64,000 nucleotides of DNA, taken from the NCBI RefSeq assembly GCF_000497755.1, contig NZ_AYOD01000008.1, positions 124,001 through 188,000 of the forward strand. Reading direction: 5' to 3'. This document shows, one piece after another, positions 1-8,049 of this stretch; within the stretch, counting starts at the first letter, position 1; every line of letters begins with the position of its first letter. Under the pieces are notes generated by a model that searched no databases, had not been told where the DNA came from, and worked only from the letters and a program-made list of their open reading frames with translations. The position numbers and the translations under genes are program-made. Origin of the DNA: Aliihoeflea sp. 2WW. Lineage in GTDB: Bacteria; Pseudomonadota; Alphaproteobacteria; Rhizobiales; Rhizobiaceae.

Positions 1-1000
1 GGAGGTGGAAGCCGTCATCGGCGAGGACGTGCGAAAGCCGGTCGCGGCCCTCGAAACGGTCGAGCATGTCGGCGACGTCGTCCACCATCGCATCGAACAC
101 CTCGCGCGTGACGTGCCGGCCGCCGAAACGTTCGGCGAGCGAGACCACGCCAACAGGGAGTGACGTCCACGAGACGATGTGGTTGGCAAGGCGGGGCGTG
201 CGGTGGCGCGAGACGTCGACAAGCGCGATTTCCGACGAACCGCCGCCGATGTCGAAGAGGACGACGCCCTTGGTGCCGCGTTCGACGAGCGAGCCGCAGC
301 CGGACACCGCCAGCCTCGCCTCGGTCTTGCGGTCGATGATCTCGAGCGACAGGCCCGTCTCGCGCCTGACGCGGGCGATGAATTCCGCGCCGTTCGCTGC
401 CGAGCGGCAGGCTTCGGTCGCGATGAGACGAACGCGCTTCAGGCGCCGGCTGCGCAGCTTTTCGGCGCAAACCTTGAGCGCTTCGACGGCGCGATCCATC
501 GCGGCATTCGAAAGGCGTCCCGACGCGGTCAGCCCCTCGCCGAGACGGACGATGCGCGAGAAGGCGTCGACGACGCGGAACTGGCCGCCCTTGCCGGGAA
601 TGGCGACGAGCAGGCGGCAATTGTTGGTGCCAAGGTCCAACGCGGCATAGACCGGCGCATCGCCGCCGCTCGCCACGTCGCGACCGTTGAAGCGGCCCGC
701 GGCAGGTACGGGTGGAGGCGCCGGCGGCTTTGGTTGCGGCTGGATGGATTCGGGCGGGGCTGGCTTGTTCTGGGGCGCGTCATCGCGTGCGAAAACCTTG
801 CGGCCACGCTTGCGCTTGCGCCTTTTGCGCGACTTGCCGGGCTTCTCGCCCGTCTTATCGTCGGGTCGGCCGTTCGCATGAGGCTGCGCATTTGCATCGC
901 GAACACCTGGTGGTGGCCGCGAATGCCTTTTGCCGGCGTCGCCGCGCGGCTGGCGCGCCCCGTCCGACGGCACGTCATTGCCGTATTCGGGGTCCGTCAC
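1..1000 (-). CDS. ppx: Ppx/GppA family phosphatase (exopolyphosphatase), C-terminus cut by window edge
   Basis: This enzyme family hydrolyses inorganic polyphosphate or pppGpp in the cytoplasm. The frame is open from a GTG at 998-1000 (preceded by GAAGGG) to the left edge, giving 333 visible codons. Residues 1-115 form a hydrophilic, Pro-rich and strongly basic extension ([11 protein letters not shown]) absent from E. coli Ppx. The actin-like ATPase fold then starts at about residue 118, with phosphate-1 motif DLGTNNCRLLVA (from D122) and the phosphate-2 motif FDIGGGSSEIA near residue 250. It lies 93 bases downstream of ykoC on the same strand. Seen: both nucleotide-binding motifs. Known: in rhizobia such genes often precede the rRNA methyltransferase rlmE. 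Unresolved: the start codon, and Ppx versus GppA specificity. Confidence 0.85.
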   Translation of the reverse strand, partial: MTDPEYGNDVPSDGARQPRGDAGKRHSRPPPGVRDANAQPHANGRPDDKTGEKPGKSRKRRKRKRGRKVFARDDAPQNKPAPPESIQPQPKPPAPPPVPAAGRFNGRDVASGGDAPVYAALDLGTNNCRLLVAIPGKGGQFRVVDAFSRIVRLGEGLTASGRLSNAAMDRAVEALKVCAEKLRSRRLKRVRLIATEACRSAANGAEFIARVRRETGLSLEIIDRKTEARLAVSGCGSLVERGTKGVVLFDIGGGSSEIALVDVSRHRTPRLANHIVSWTSLPVGVVSLAERFGGRHVTREVFDAMVDDVADMLDRFEGRDRLSHVLADDGFHL

Positions 1001-1092
1001 TCTATTCCCTTCGGCGCCGCGCCAGCAAACAAAGCCGGCAGCAGGCACTCCTGTCTTTCACGTTGACCAAACTGTAACAGCCCTTGGGGCGT

Positions 1093-1860
1093 TCACCAAG
1101 CCCGCCAGACGCCGGATGTCAGAATGAAAAGGATCGCGAGGATTGCGAGCGATGTGATGACGAAGATGGCGTCTGCCGGACGCGATTGCGGCGCGCCGAC
1201 GATGGTTCGCGTGCTTGCTGCCCCGAGGCCGCGCGCCTCCATGGCGATCGCGGCGCGGTTGGCTCTACGGATTGCAAAGGCGAGAAGGGGAACGACGAGC
1301 GACGCGGTCTCGACGGGGCCGGGAATGCGGCGCGGAGTGCGCCCCTTCTTCATCGCGCGGGCGAGGCGAATCTGCTGCGCTTCGGAAGCGAGGTCCGGAA
1401 CGAGGTGGAGCGCCGAAAAGAGCGCGTAGCCGATGCGCGGCGACAGGCGCCAATTCGCCATCAGCGCCTTGATGAAGCGGCCCGGTTCGGTCGTCAACAC
1501 GAAGACGGCCGAGACCATGCCGCAGGCGATGGCGCGCAGGAAGAGGACGATGCCGGCAGAGAAAGCGGGCGAGCCGAATGGCGATTCGGCGGCCATGCGG
1601 GCGGCGAAATCGCTCTCCTCGCGAAAGAGCGTCGCGGTCGTCAGGAAGCCGAAGCCGAACAGCGCGAACGGGATCATCAGCGTCAGGACGAGGAGCGGCG
1701 AGCGGCGCTCGACGATGATCAGGATGAGCGCGGCAAGGACGACGATGCCGACCTGGAAGCGGGGATCGAAGACGGCGATCGAGGCGGCGAGCCAGACGAG
1801 GCAGACGATCAGCTTGGGCAGCGGATGAAGCGTGCTCAGCACGGCGCCGCCTCCATCCAT
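1093..1860 (-). CDS. ykoC: ECF transporter transmembrane component (EcfT/CbiQ family), YkoC-like
   Basis: This is the energy-coupling membrane subunit (255 aa) that links the ATPase to the substrate-binding protein of an ECF importer. Four to five hydrophobic segments are visible (for example residues 17-50, 58-75 and 100-122). The two cytoplasmic coupling-helix signatures with Ala-Arg are also seen, LARAMKKGR and AMEARGLGA, which contact the ATPase grooves. The start overlaps the 3' end of the ATPase gene by 25 bases, so translation is probably coupled. It is the last gene of the ykoFEDC operon. The length and both Ala-Arg motifs are normal for EcfT. An alternative start six codons further in is possible because the first residues (MDGGGA) overlap the upstream gene. 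Confidence 0.88.
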   Translation of the reverse strand: MDGGGAVLSTLHPLPKLIVCLVWLAASIAVFDPRFQVGIVVLAALILIIVERRSPLLVLTLMIPFALFGFGFLTTATLFREESDFAARMAAESPFGSPAFSAGIVLFLRAIACGMVSAVFVLTTEPGRFIKALMANWRLSPRIGYALFSALHLVPDLASEAQQIRLARAMKKGRTPRRIPGPVETASLVVPLLAFAIRRANRAAIAMEARGLGAASTRTIVGAPQSRPADAIFVITSLAILAILFILTSGVWRAW

Positions 1861-3485
1861 TCGGCGAGCTTCAGGATTTCTGGCGCGACCAGACCGGTAT
1901 GGGCGAGAAGCTGGGTGTCGCGCAGGATGTCGAGAAGCTGCGCGTCGGCGGCGACCGAACCGCCATCAAGGACGACGCCGCGCGAACAGGTCTTGAGCGC
2001 GAAATCCATGTCGTGGGTGATGACGACGACCGCCCTGCCCTCCGCCGCGATCTTTGCAATGCGCGAAGCGATCTCGTCGCTGGCAGCGGCATCGAGGCCT
2101 GCGGTGGGTTCGTCGAGGATGAGGAAGGGCCAGCGCTTGTCGGCCGTCAAGGTTGCGAGCGCGAGACGGCGCTTCTGGCCTTGAGAAAGTTCGAACGGGT
2201 GCTGGGCGGCAACGCTTTCGAGCCGCCAGGCGGTAAGAAGCGTGTCGACATGCGCCGAGCCCTTGCCGGCGATTGATTCGAGTTCGGCCCGAACGCTGGC
2301 GTCGGTGAACTGGGTTTCGGGACGCTGGAAAGCGAAGCCGCCGGCAGGGCCGGTTCGGGTTCCGGCCTTGAGGCGCAGCAGGCCGGCGAGCGTTGCGCCG
2401 AGAGTCGACTTGCCGGCGCCGTTACGGCCCAGAAGCGCGATGGTTTCGCCGGGGCGGATTTGGAGCGAGACGTCTTGAAGAACGGGCTTGGCGAAGAGCG
2501 GCGCGCAGGCGGCGCGATCGAGCGTGACGAGCGGCTGGCCGGTTGCCGCTGCCGGTTCGGCGATGCGCTGCGATAGAAAATGGCGGATCACAGTTCCGGC
2601 GGCGGATCGGTCGCCGGGCGAAAGACCGTCGAGGTCGGCGATGATCTCGGACATGGCCAGCGGCGGTGTGCCAAGCGCGATGCCGATTCCGAGCAAAAGC
2701 CGGTCAAGGTCGGATGCGAGTGGGCGCCAGATGCCTTCCAGTGCGAGACGTTCGCCATGGGCGCGGAAGATGTCGCGCGGCGGGCCGTCGGCGATGAGCC
2801 TGCCGTCGCGGCCGATGATGGCGACGCGGTCGATCGTGTCGATCAGCCCGTCGAGGCGGTGGTCGACGACGAGAAAAGTCTGCCCCTCCCCGCCGATGAC
2901 AGCGTGAAGCCGCGCGGCCGCTTGCGGCGACAGATGCGCGGTCGGCTCGTCGGCGATGAAGAGCTCGGCCTCCTGCGCAAGCGCGGCGGCGAGCGCGACG
3001 AGCTGCTTTTCGCCGCCGGAGAGCGAGGCGGTGCGGCGCGCGCGCCAGCTTGGCGGGACGCCGGCTCTATCGAGGGCGCGGCTCACCCAGACAGCGATCG
3101 TGCCTTCCGGCAGCGCGCGGTTTTCGAGTGCAAAGGCGACCTCGTCGCTGACCGTCATTCCGCAAAGCGTCTGGTCGGCGTCCTGGAAGAGCTGGGCAAC
3201 AGAAGCGGACCACTGTGCGGGTGACCGGCTCGCCACCGGGACGCCCAGCGTCGCGACCTCGCCCGAGATTTCGGCGGGGATCGTCGCGGGCACCAGCCCT
3301 GTCACGGTGTTGAGCAAGGTGGACTTGCCACAGCCGGAAGGGCCAAGGATCAGAAGCCGTTCGCCCTTGCGCAGATCGAGCGACACCGGGCCGACGGCTG
3401 GCGCGGTGGTGTAAGGATAGCGAACCGCGACCTTTCGCCATGCGACCGCCGGCGCTGCTTCAGGCGCGCTGAAGGCGACGTTCAT
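1836..3485 (-). CDS. ykoD: ECF transporter duplicated ATP-binding protein (YkoD-like, two ABC domains)
   Basis: A single 549-residue chain carries both ATPase halves of an ECF importer. The first domain (about 10-250) has Walker A GPSGCGKST, signature LSGGEKQ and Walker B ELFIADEP. The second domain (about 310-549) has Walker A GRNGAGKST, signature LSQGQKRR and Walker B FLILDEPT. Most ECF systems use two separate proteins, EcfA1 and EcfA2; the fused form is typical of the thiamine-related YkoCDE group. The gene overlaps ykoE by 26 bases and ykoC by 25 bases, which indicates tight translational coupling. It is expected to be regulated with the operon by the TPP riboswitch at 4716-4811. Family assignment is firm; substrate assignment comes from the neighbours. 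Confidence 0.92.
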   Translation of the reverse strand: MNVAFSAPEAAPAVAWRKVAVRYPYTTAPAVGPVSLDLRKGERLLILGPSGCGKSTLLNTVTGLVPATIPAEISGEVATLGVPVASRSPAQWSASVAQLFQDADQTLCGMTVSDEVAFALENRALPEGTIAVWVSRALDRAGVPPSWRARRTASLSGGEKQLVALAAALAQEAELFIADEPTAHLSPQAAARLHAVIGGEGQTFLVVDHRLDGLIDTIDRVAIIGRDGRLIADGPPRDIFRAHGERLALEGIWRPLASDLDRLLLGIGIALGTPPLAMSEIIADLDGLSPGDRSAAGTVIRHFLSQRIAEPAAATGQPLVTLDRAACAPLFAKPVLQDVSLQIRPGETIALLGRNGAGKSTLGATLAGLLRLKAGTRTGPAGGFAFQRPETQFTDASVRAELESIAGKGSAHVDTLLTAWRLESVAAQHPFELSQGQKRRLALATLTADKRWPFLILDEPTAGLDAAASDEIASRIAKIAAEGRAVVVITHDMDFALKTCSRGVVLDGGSVAADAQLLDILRDTQLLAHTGLVAPEILKLAEWMEAAPC

Positions 3486-4044
3486 GGTCGATCTTCAGGC
3501 CCGAGAGAACACCGGTCTTGTAGAGCGCCTCGACCACGAGATGGCCGGCCAAGCCGCCAAGGATCGCGCCGCTGAGGCAGCGCAGCACGAACATGGTGAT
3601 GAGCAGGCCCGGCGCCAGCGCGCCGTAGTCGAAGCGGACCCAGGTGTAGGCGAAGGAGGCGACTGCCGCGCCAACGCCAGCCAGCATCAGCACCGGCAGG
3701 CGGTAGTTCTTCCAGCGCGTCGCGGCGAAGACGGCTTCCGCGCCAGCGCCCTGAACGAGGCCGGTGACCAGCAGAAGAAGGCCGGCGGGGCTGCCGAGAA
3801 GCACCTGAACGAGAGCCGCCAGCACTTCCGACAGGAGCGCGGCACCCGGCTTGCGGATGATCGCGGCGGCGATGATGGAGACGATGAACCAGAAGCCCAT
3901 CACTACGTCCATGGTGACGGCGCCGAAGATCGCCTGCGCGATCAGCCAGACCTGCACCCAGGCCAGATAGAGAACGCCGAAGACGGCGCCGAGAACGGCG
4001 ACGATGAGGATTTCGCGCAGGGTCCAGCCGCGAGTGGTCAGCAT
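3460..4044 (-). CDS. ykoE: ECF transporter substrate-specificity component YkoE (hydroxymethylpyrimidine/thiamine)
   Basis: Membrane S-component of 194 aa with about six hydrophobic segments and no soluble domain. The N-terminal run TLREILIVAVLGAVFGVLYL and the later segments match the layout of the YkoE family, which takes up the thiamine precursor hydroxymethylpyrimidine or a related compound. The start ATG at 4042-4044 was chosen because AAGGA lies nine bases upstream; a longer frame begins with a TTG seven codons earlier. It lies 58 bases after ykoF and overlaps ykoD by 26 bases. The TPP riboswitch ahead of the operon supports a vitamin B1 role. The exact ligand (HMP, thiamine or a degradation product) cannot be told from sequence. 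Confidence 0.85.
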   Translation of the reverse strand: MLTTRGWTLREILIVAVLGAVFGVLYLAWVQVWLIAQAIFGAVTMDVVMGFWFIVSIIAAAIIRKPGAALLSEVLAALVQVLLGSPAGLLLLVTGLVQGAGAEAVFAATRWKNYRLPVLMLAGVGAAVASFAYTWVRFDYGALAPGLLITMFVLRCLSGAILGGLAGHLVVEALYKTGVLSGLKIDHERRLQRA

Positions 4045-4102
4045 GACGATGTTTCCTTGGAGCAAGAGAGGCGCGCCTTTCCGGCACGCCGGAGAGACGA
4101 AA

Positions 4103-4714
4103 TCAGCCGATCTTGGTCGGGCTGTTCGCAGAGACGGTCAGGTCGAGCGCGACATGACCGTTCGGCGCGCCGAAGCGGAGGAAGGCTTCGCTCAACGCCG
4201 CGAAGACCGGGCCGGCGTCGCCGCGCAGTTTGGTGCAGAAATTCTTCGATTTCTCGAACACGCCCGACGACTTCAGGAAGTCGATGCAGCCATAGATCTC
4301 GTCCATATGGTGGCTGCCGCCGAGCGGATAGAGCGAGAACTGGGCCGCGACTTCGACGCCCGTCATGCCTGCCTTCGCGACCGCTTCACGGGCGGCGGCG
4401 ATGCGCTCGTCGAGCGGCGCGGCCGTGCCGAAATCGGCCGAGGACGTGCAGATTTCGTCATCGGGTTCGCCCGGGCAACCGCGAGAGACGGCGGCGGAGA
4501 GAACGCAGTGGACGCCGGTTCCGGCAGCAGACGCGAAGAGATCGCGCATGGCCGGGAAGATTTCCTCCGGCGGGCCGACGATCAGCGTCGAGACGTCGTC
4601 GGTCTCGATGCGAAAGCGCGGCCGGTATGGCTCGAGCGCGTCGACGGCCTCGAGGATGACGGCGACGAAATCGTCGCACATCGGATAAAGGGAAAGCTGT
4701 GCACCTGAAAACAT
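4103..4714 (-). CDS. ykoF: YkoF-like thiamine/HMP-binding protein
   Basis: First gene of the riboswitch-controlled operon, 203 aa. YkoF proteins are soluble, contain two ferredoxin-like repeats and bind thiamine or HMP. Here the two repeats are recognisable by the recurring start, GAQLSLYPMCDDFVAVILE near residue 5 and AAQFSLYPLGGSHHMDEIY near residue 120, each leading into a strand-helix unit. No signal peptide is present, so it acts in the cytoplasm. The ATG at 4712-4714 follows GAGG by six to seven bases, and that ribosome site lies at the 3' edge of the TPP aptamer. This suggests control at translation initiation. Function as a precursor chaperone or salvage factor is inferred from the family. 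Confidence 0.86.
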   Translation of the reverse strand: MFSGAQLSLYPMCDDFVAVILEAVDALEPYRPRFRIETDDVSTLIVGPPEEIFPAMRDLFASAAGTGVHCVLSAAVSRGCPGEPDDEICTSSADFGTAAPLDERIAAAREAVAKAGMTGVEVAAQFSLYPLGGSHHMDEIYGCIDFLKSSGVFEKSKNFCTKLRGDAGPVFAALSEAFLRFGAPNGHVALDLTVSANSPTKIG

Positions 4715-4715
4715 G

Positions 4716-4811
4716 AACCGCCTCGCTCCGCTGGTATTACCCAGATCAGCTTGAGGGTCCGAAAGCATGTCGCTTCACGTCTCAGCCCCGGCATTACGGA
4801 GCACCCCTGTG
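4716..4811 (-). promoter_or_regulatory. TPP (THI-box) riboswitch
   Basis: Read on the minus strand, the 5' leader of ykoF contains the thi-box elements in order: GGGGTGC, CTGAGA, an ACCC, then CTGATCTGGGTAATACCAGCG. These are the universally conserved pieces of the thiamine pyrophosphate aptamer. The aptamer ends only about 15 bases before the ykoF start and its last bases merge with the Shine-Dalgarno sequence GAGCGAGG. The expected mode is sequestration of the ribosome site when TPP is bound; no U-run terminator follows. An upstream 7-bp inverted repeat (4803-4809 with 4821-4827) can pair with the 5' strand of the aptamer and may be the competing fold. Confidence 0.95.
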
Positions 4812-4842
4812 GAATGGCGGCAGGGGTAACATCGCGTTTGCC

Positions 4843-4870
4843 GGCTTGGCAAGGGGGTATCTGCCAAGCC
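4843..4870 (-). terminator. Inverted repeat between the HisD-like gene and the TPP leader, possible terminator
   Basis: A perfect 9-bp stem, GGCTTGGCA with TGCCAAGCC, encloses a 10-base loop. It lies 16 bases after the stop of the HisD-like gene and ahead of the riboswitch, in the 74-base gap that must also hold the ykoF promoter if that operon has its own. There is no clear U-run, so it could be a weak terminator, a hairpin stabilising the upstream transcript, or an operator. Confidence 0.4.
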
Positions 4871-4885
4871 AGCAAGGGCGGATCT

Positions 4886-6163
4886 TTAAGCCAAGCGGAG
4901 GGCCGCGGCGCGGCGGTGGCCCTCCATGCCCTCGGTCGCGCTCTGGCGGATGGCGGGTGGCGCGACGGCGGCGACGCCGCGCGCGTCGAGCCACTGATGG
5001 GTGCAGATCTTGACATAGGAGCCGACCCAAAGCCCACCGGTATAGCGAGCCGCCGCCATGGTGGGCAGCGTGTGGTTCGTGCCGCAGCATTTGTCGGAAT
5101 AGACGACGCTCGCCTCGCGACCGATGAAGAGCGAGCCGTAGTTGCGCAGCTTGCTTGCGGTCGCCTGGGGGTCGGACGTGTGGACCTGGAGGTGTTCGGC
5201 GGCGATGAAGTCGGAATAGGCGATCATCGCGGCTTCGTCGGCGCAGACGACGATCTCGCCATAGTCACGGAAGGCGGGGCCGGCGACGTCTGCCGTCGGC
5301 AGGTCTTTCAACTGGCGCTCGACTTCGGCAAGCGTCGCCTCGGCGAGCTTGCGGTCCGTCGTGATCAAGCCGACGCGGGTACGCACGTCGTGCTCGGCCT
5401 GCGCCAGCATGTCGGTCGCGATCATCTCCGGATCTCCGGAGGCGTCGGCGACGACGTAGATCTCGCTCGGACCGGCGAGCTGGTCGATGCCGACCGCGCC
5501 GAAGACCTGGCGCTTGGCCTCGTTCACATAGGCATTGCCCGGGCCGACGATCTTGTCGACGCCCGGCACGCTTTCGGTGCCGTAGGCCATCGCGGCGATC
5601 GCCTGCGCGCCGCCGATGCGGAAGATGCGGTCGGCGCCGGAGAGGTGACAACCGGCGATCATCGCCGGATGGGCGCCGGGCGGCAGGCAGGCGACGACTT
5701 CGGCGCAGCCGGCGACCTTGGCGGGAACGAGCGTCATCACCGGGGCGGACAGGATCGGGTAGCGCCCGCCGGGCACATAGGCGCCGACCTTCTCGATGGG
5801 GATGACGCGGTGGCCAAGATGGAGGCCCGGCAGCGCCTCGTAGTCGAGCGGCCTGATCGTCTGCATCTGCGCATCGGCGAAATCGTGGACACGCTCGATG
5901 GCGAACTCGGTGTCGGCGCGGGTCTGGCGGTCGAGACCGTCGATCGCCGCCTTGCGCTCGGCAGCCGAGACTTCGAGGGTTTCGATGTCGAGCTTGTCGA
6001 AGCGAAGGCCGTATTCGCGCACGGCGGCGTCGCCCCTGTCGCTCACGGCGGCGAGGACTTCGCGGACAGTGTTTTCGACGTCGCCCGTATCGGCAACGGC
6101 GTCACGCGTCGGTGCTTTCAAATGGTCGATCTTGGCCTTCAGGGCTTCGGAGAGCTTGCGCAT
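4886..6163 (-). CDS. Histidinol-dehydrogenase-family oxidoreductase, catabolic paralogue (HpsN-like?)
   Basis: A zinc- and NAD-dependent dehydrogenase of the HisD fold, 425 aa from the ATG at 6161-6163; in-frame starts at 6196 and 6220 are possible. Zinc and catalytic positions of HisD appear kept: the Gln/His pair in LAQAEHD, the Glu-His of AAEHLQVH, the Asp of [13 protein letters not shown] and the terminal His of [10 protein letters not shown]. No other histidine-biosynthesis gene is nearby. Instead it stands divergent to an XRE-cupin regulator and a polyamine-type ABC importer, so it probably oxidises an imported amino alcohol or hydroxy compound. HisD-family HpsN oxidises dihydroxypropanesulfonate and is one candidate. 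The family is certain; the substrate is not. Confidence 0.85.
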   Translation of the reverse strand: MRKLSEALKAKIDHLKAPTRDAVADTGDVENTVREVLAAVSDRGDAAVREYGLRFDKLDIETLEVSAAERKAAIDGLDRQTRADTEFAIERVHDFADAQMQTIRPLDYEALPGLHLGHRVIPIEKVGAYVPGGRYPILSAPVMTLVPAKVAGCAEVVACLPPGAHPAMIAGCHLSGADRIFRIGGAQAIAAMAYGTESVPGVDKIVGPGNAYVNEAKRQVFGAVGIDQLAGPSEIYVVADASGDPEMIATDMLAQAEHDVRTRVGLITTDRKLAEATLAEVERQLKDLPTADVAGPAFRDYGEIVVCADEAAMIAYSDFIAAEHLQVHTSDPQATASKLRNYGSLFIGREASVVYSDKCCGTNHTLPTMAAARYTGGLWVGSYVKICTHQWLDARGVAAVAPPAIRQSATEGMEGHRRAAALRLA

Positions 6164-6285
6164 CGGGGAACTTTCGCCGGAGAGGATCGCCGCCATTGTG
6201 CCCGAGGCCGGGTTCGCCACAAGCGAGCGGACAGGCCTTGTCGATTAAAATCACCACGCATAGTCTGGCATGGAGGGAGAGCGCC

Positions 6286-6834
6286 ATGCCGAGGATCGGG
6301 ACCAAGCTGCATGAACTGCGCCGCCGGCGCTCGCTGAGCGTGCGCAAGGTGGCGAAGCGTTCCGGCGTGTCGCATTCGGCGATTTCGCTGATCGAGCGCG
6401 ACCGGATGAGCCCTTCGGTCGATACGCTGACCGCCATTCTCGACGCGCTCGGCACGACGTTGACGGGGTTCTTTCTCGACCTGCAATCGAACCTGCCTGC
6501 CTCGCCCTTCTACGGCGCGGCGGATCTGGTCGAAATCGGCCGGGCCGATACGATTTCCTACCGGATGATCGGCGCCAACCATCCGAACCGGCAGCTCCTG
6601 ATGCTGCACGAATCCTACGCGCCGGGCGGCGATACGGGCGAGGCCTTTTCGCATTCGGCGCAGGAAGCGGGCATGGTTCTGACGGGTGCGATCGAAGTGA
6701 CGGTGGGTCAGGAGCGCCGCGTGCTGACGCCCGGCGAAGGTTACTATTTCGACAGCCGCCTCCCCCACCGTTTTCGCAACGTGGCGGATGGCGAGAGCAC
6801 GATCCTGTCGGCGATCACACCGCCGACATACTGA
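6286..6834 (+). CDS. XRE-family regulator with C-terminal cupin sensor domain
   Basis: A 182-residue cytoplasmic regulator. Residues 5-60 are a helix-turn-helix of the XRE type (KLHELRRRRSLSVRKVAKRS followed by GVSHSAISLIERDRMSPS). Residues about 105-175 form a cupin barrel with GEGYYFDSRLPHRF as the second cupin motif. This PuuR-like architecture usually represses a neighbouring catabolic or uptake operon for polyamines or amino compounds, and the cupin binds the inducer. The start ATG at 6286 follows GGAGGGAG; the open frame further upstream is not needed. It is divergent from the HisD-like gene by about 120 bases and 96 bases ahead of the transporter operon, so it probably controls both. 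Confidence 0.9.
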   Translation: MPRIGTKLHELRRRRSLSVRKVAKRSGVSHSAISLIERDRMSPSVDTLTAILDALGTTLTGFFLDLQSNLPASPFYGAADLVEIGRADTISYRMIGANHPNRQLLMLHESYAPGGDTGEAFSHSAQEAGMVLTGAIEVTVGQERRVLTPGEGYYFDSRLPHRFRNVADGESTILSAITPPTY

Positions 6835-6930
6835 CGATTCTGGTGATAATTCTTTCCGGCCAAGGATTGCCGGTTTCAACGGCCCAATTCTATGATTGGA
6901 TAGCCAAAATCAATAACGCAGGGGAAGAAA

Positions 6931-7980
6931 ATGAAATCGACAATCAAGCGTCTTGCGCTCGCCTCCTCCTTCGCCGCTCTCGCCATCGCCTCCTCGTCGG
7001 CTCAGGACCGGAACCTGACCGTGGTCTCGTGGGGCGGAAACTATCAGGACGCGCAGCGCGAAATCTACTTCGAGCCCTTCACCGCCGAAACCGGCATCGC
7101 CATCACGGAAGAATCCTGGGATGGCGGCTATGGTGTGATCGCGGCCAAGATGGAAACGCGCCCGGCCGACTGGGACGTCGTGCAGGTGGAGACGGAAGAA
7201 CTCGCGCTCGGCTGCGCCGACGGCATGTACGAGACCGTCGACTGGGAAGCGCTGGGCGGTGAGGACAAGTTCCTGCCCGCAGCCGTCAACGAATGCGGCG
7301 TCGGCGCCATCGTGTGGACGACGGGTCTCTCCTACGACGCGGAGAAGTTCACCGAGGCTCCGACCGGCTGGGAGGATTTCTGGAACACCGAGGAATATCC
7401 CGGCAAGCGCGGCCTGCGCCGCGGCCCGAAATACTCGCTTGAATTCGCCCTGATGGCGGACGGCGTGCCGGTCGACGAAGTTTATGAAGTGCTGGGCACC
7501 GACGAGGGCGTCGACCGGGCCTTCGCCAAGCTCGACGAGATCAAGGGCGACATCGTGTGGTGGGAGGCCGGCGCGCAGCCGATCCAGCTTCTGGCTTCCG
7601 GCGAAGTCGTGATGACGACGGCCTATAATGGCCGTCTCGCCGGCATCAACAAGACCGAAGGCACCAACTTCCAGATCGTCTGGCCGGGCTCGATCTACGC
7701 GATCGACTCCTGGGTGGTGCTGAAGGATTCGCCCAACAAGGACGCGGCGTTCGAGTTCATCAACTTCGCCAGCCAGCCGGAAAACCAGGCCAAGCTGCCC
7801 GAATTCATCGCCTACGGCCTGACCAATGTCGAAGCCGGGGCGGCGCTGGCACCGGAAGTCGCGGCGGAACTGCCGACTTCGCCCGAGAACCTCGAAGGCG
7901 CGATCGCGCTCGACGGTGATTTCTGGGTCGACAACATCGAAGAGCTGAACGAGCGCTTCAACGCCTGGCTCGCCCAGTAA
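6931..7980 (+). CDS. Polyamine-type ABC transporter periplasmic binding protein (PotD/PotF-like)
   Basis: Extracytoplasmic solute-binding protein of 349 aa with a Sec signal peptide (basic MKSTIKR, then a hydrophobic stretch ending SSAQ near residue 25). The mature part opens with RNLTVVSWGGNYQDAQREIY, the usual start of the spermidine/putrescine-binding family, and contains the paired domain pattern of class-2 binding proteins. The start is preceded by AGGGGAAG. It is followed by a strong terminator hairpin and then by the ATPase and two permeases, so it should be the most highly expressed gene of the set. The ligand may be a polyamine or another small cation or opine-like compound; sequence alone does not decide. 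Confidence 0.9.
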   Translation: MKSTIKRLALASSFAALAIASSSAQDRNLTVVSWGGNYQDAQREIYFEPFTAETGIAITEESWDGGYGVIAAKMETRPADWDVVQVETEELALGCADGMYETVDWEALGGEDKFLPAAVNECGVGAIVWTTGLSYDAEKFTEAPTGWEDFWNTEEYPGKRGLRRGPKYSLEFALMADGVPVDEVYEVLGTDEGVDRAFAKLDEIKGDIVWWEAGAQPIQLLASGEVVMTTAYNGRLAGINKTEGTNFQIVWPGSIYAIDSWVVLKDSPNKDAAFEFINFASQPENQAKLPEFIAYGLTNVEAGAALAPEVAAELPTSPENLEGAIALDGDFWVDNIEELNERFNAWLAQ

Positions 7981-7990
7981 TCGAGCCTCG

Positions 7991-8022
7991 AAGGCGCACC
8001 CGGCAAGGGTGCGCCTTTTTTC
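7991..8022 (+). terminator. Rho-independent terminator after the binding-protein gene
   Basis: An 11-bp stem (AAGGCGCACCC with GGGTGCGCCTT, loop GGCAA) runs straight into a T-run, eleven bases after the stop codon. Because the ATPase and permeases follow on the same strand, it probably acts as a leaky terminator or a 3'-end stabiliser that gives more binding protein than transporter. Confidence 0.88.
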
Positions 8023-8049
8023 TTCCAGTCCAGCAATCGACGGGGCTGC

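Noticed and set aside
4886-6163. Annotation as biosynthetic histidinol dehydrogenase
   Set aside because: No other his genes nearby and the neighbours are an importer and a cupin regulator; the family label is kept but not the pathway.
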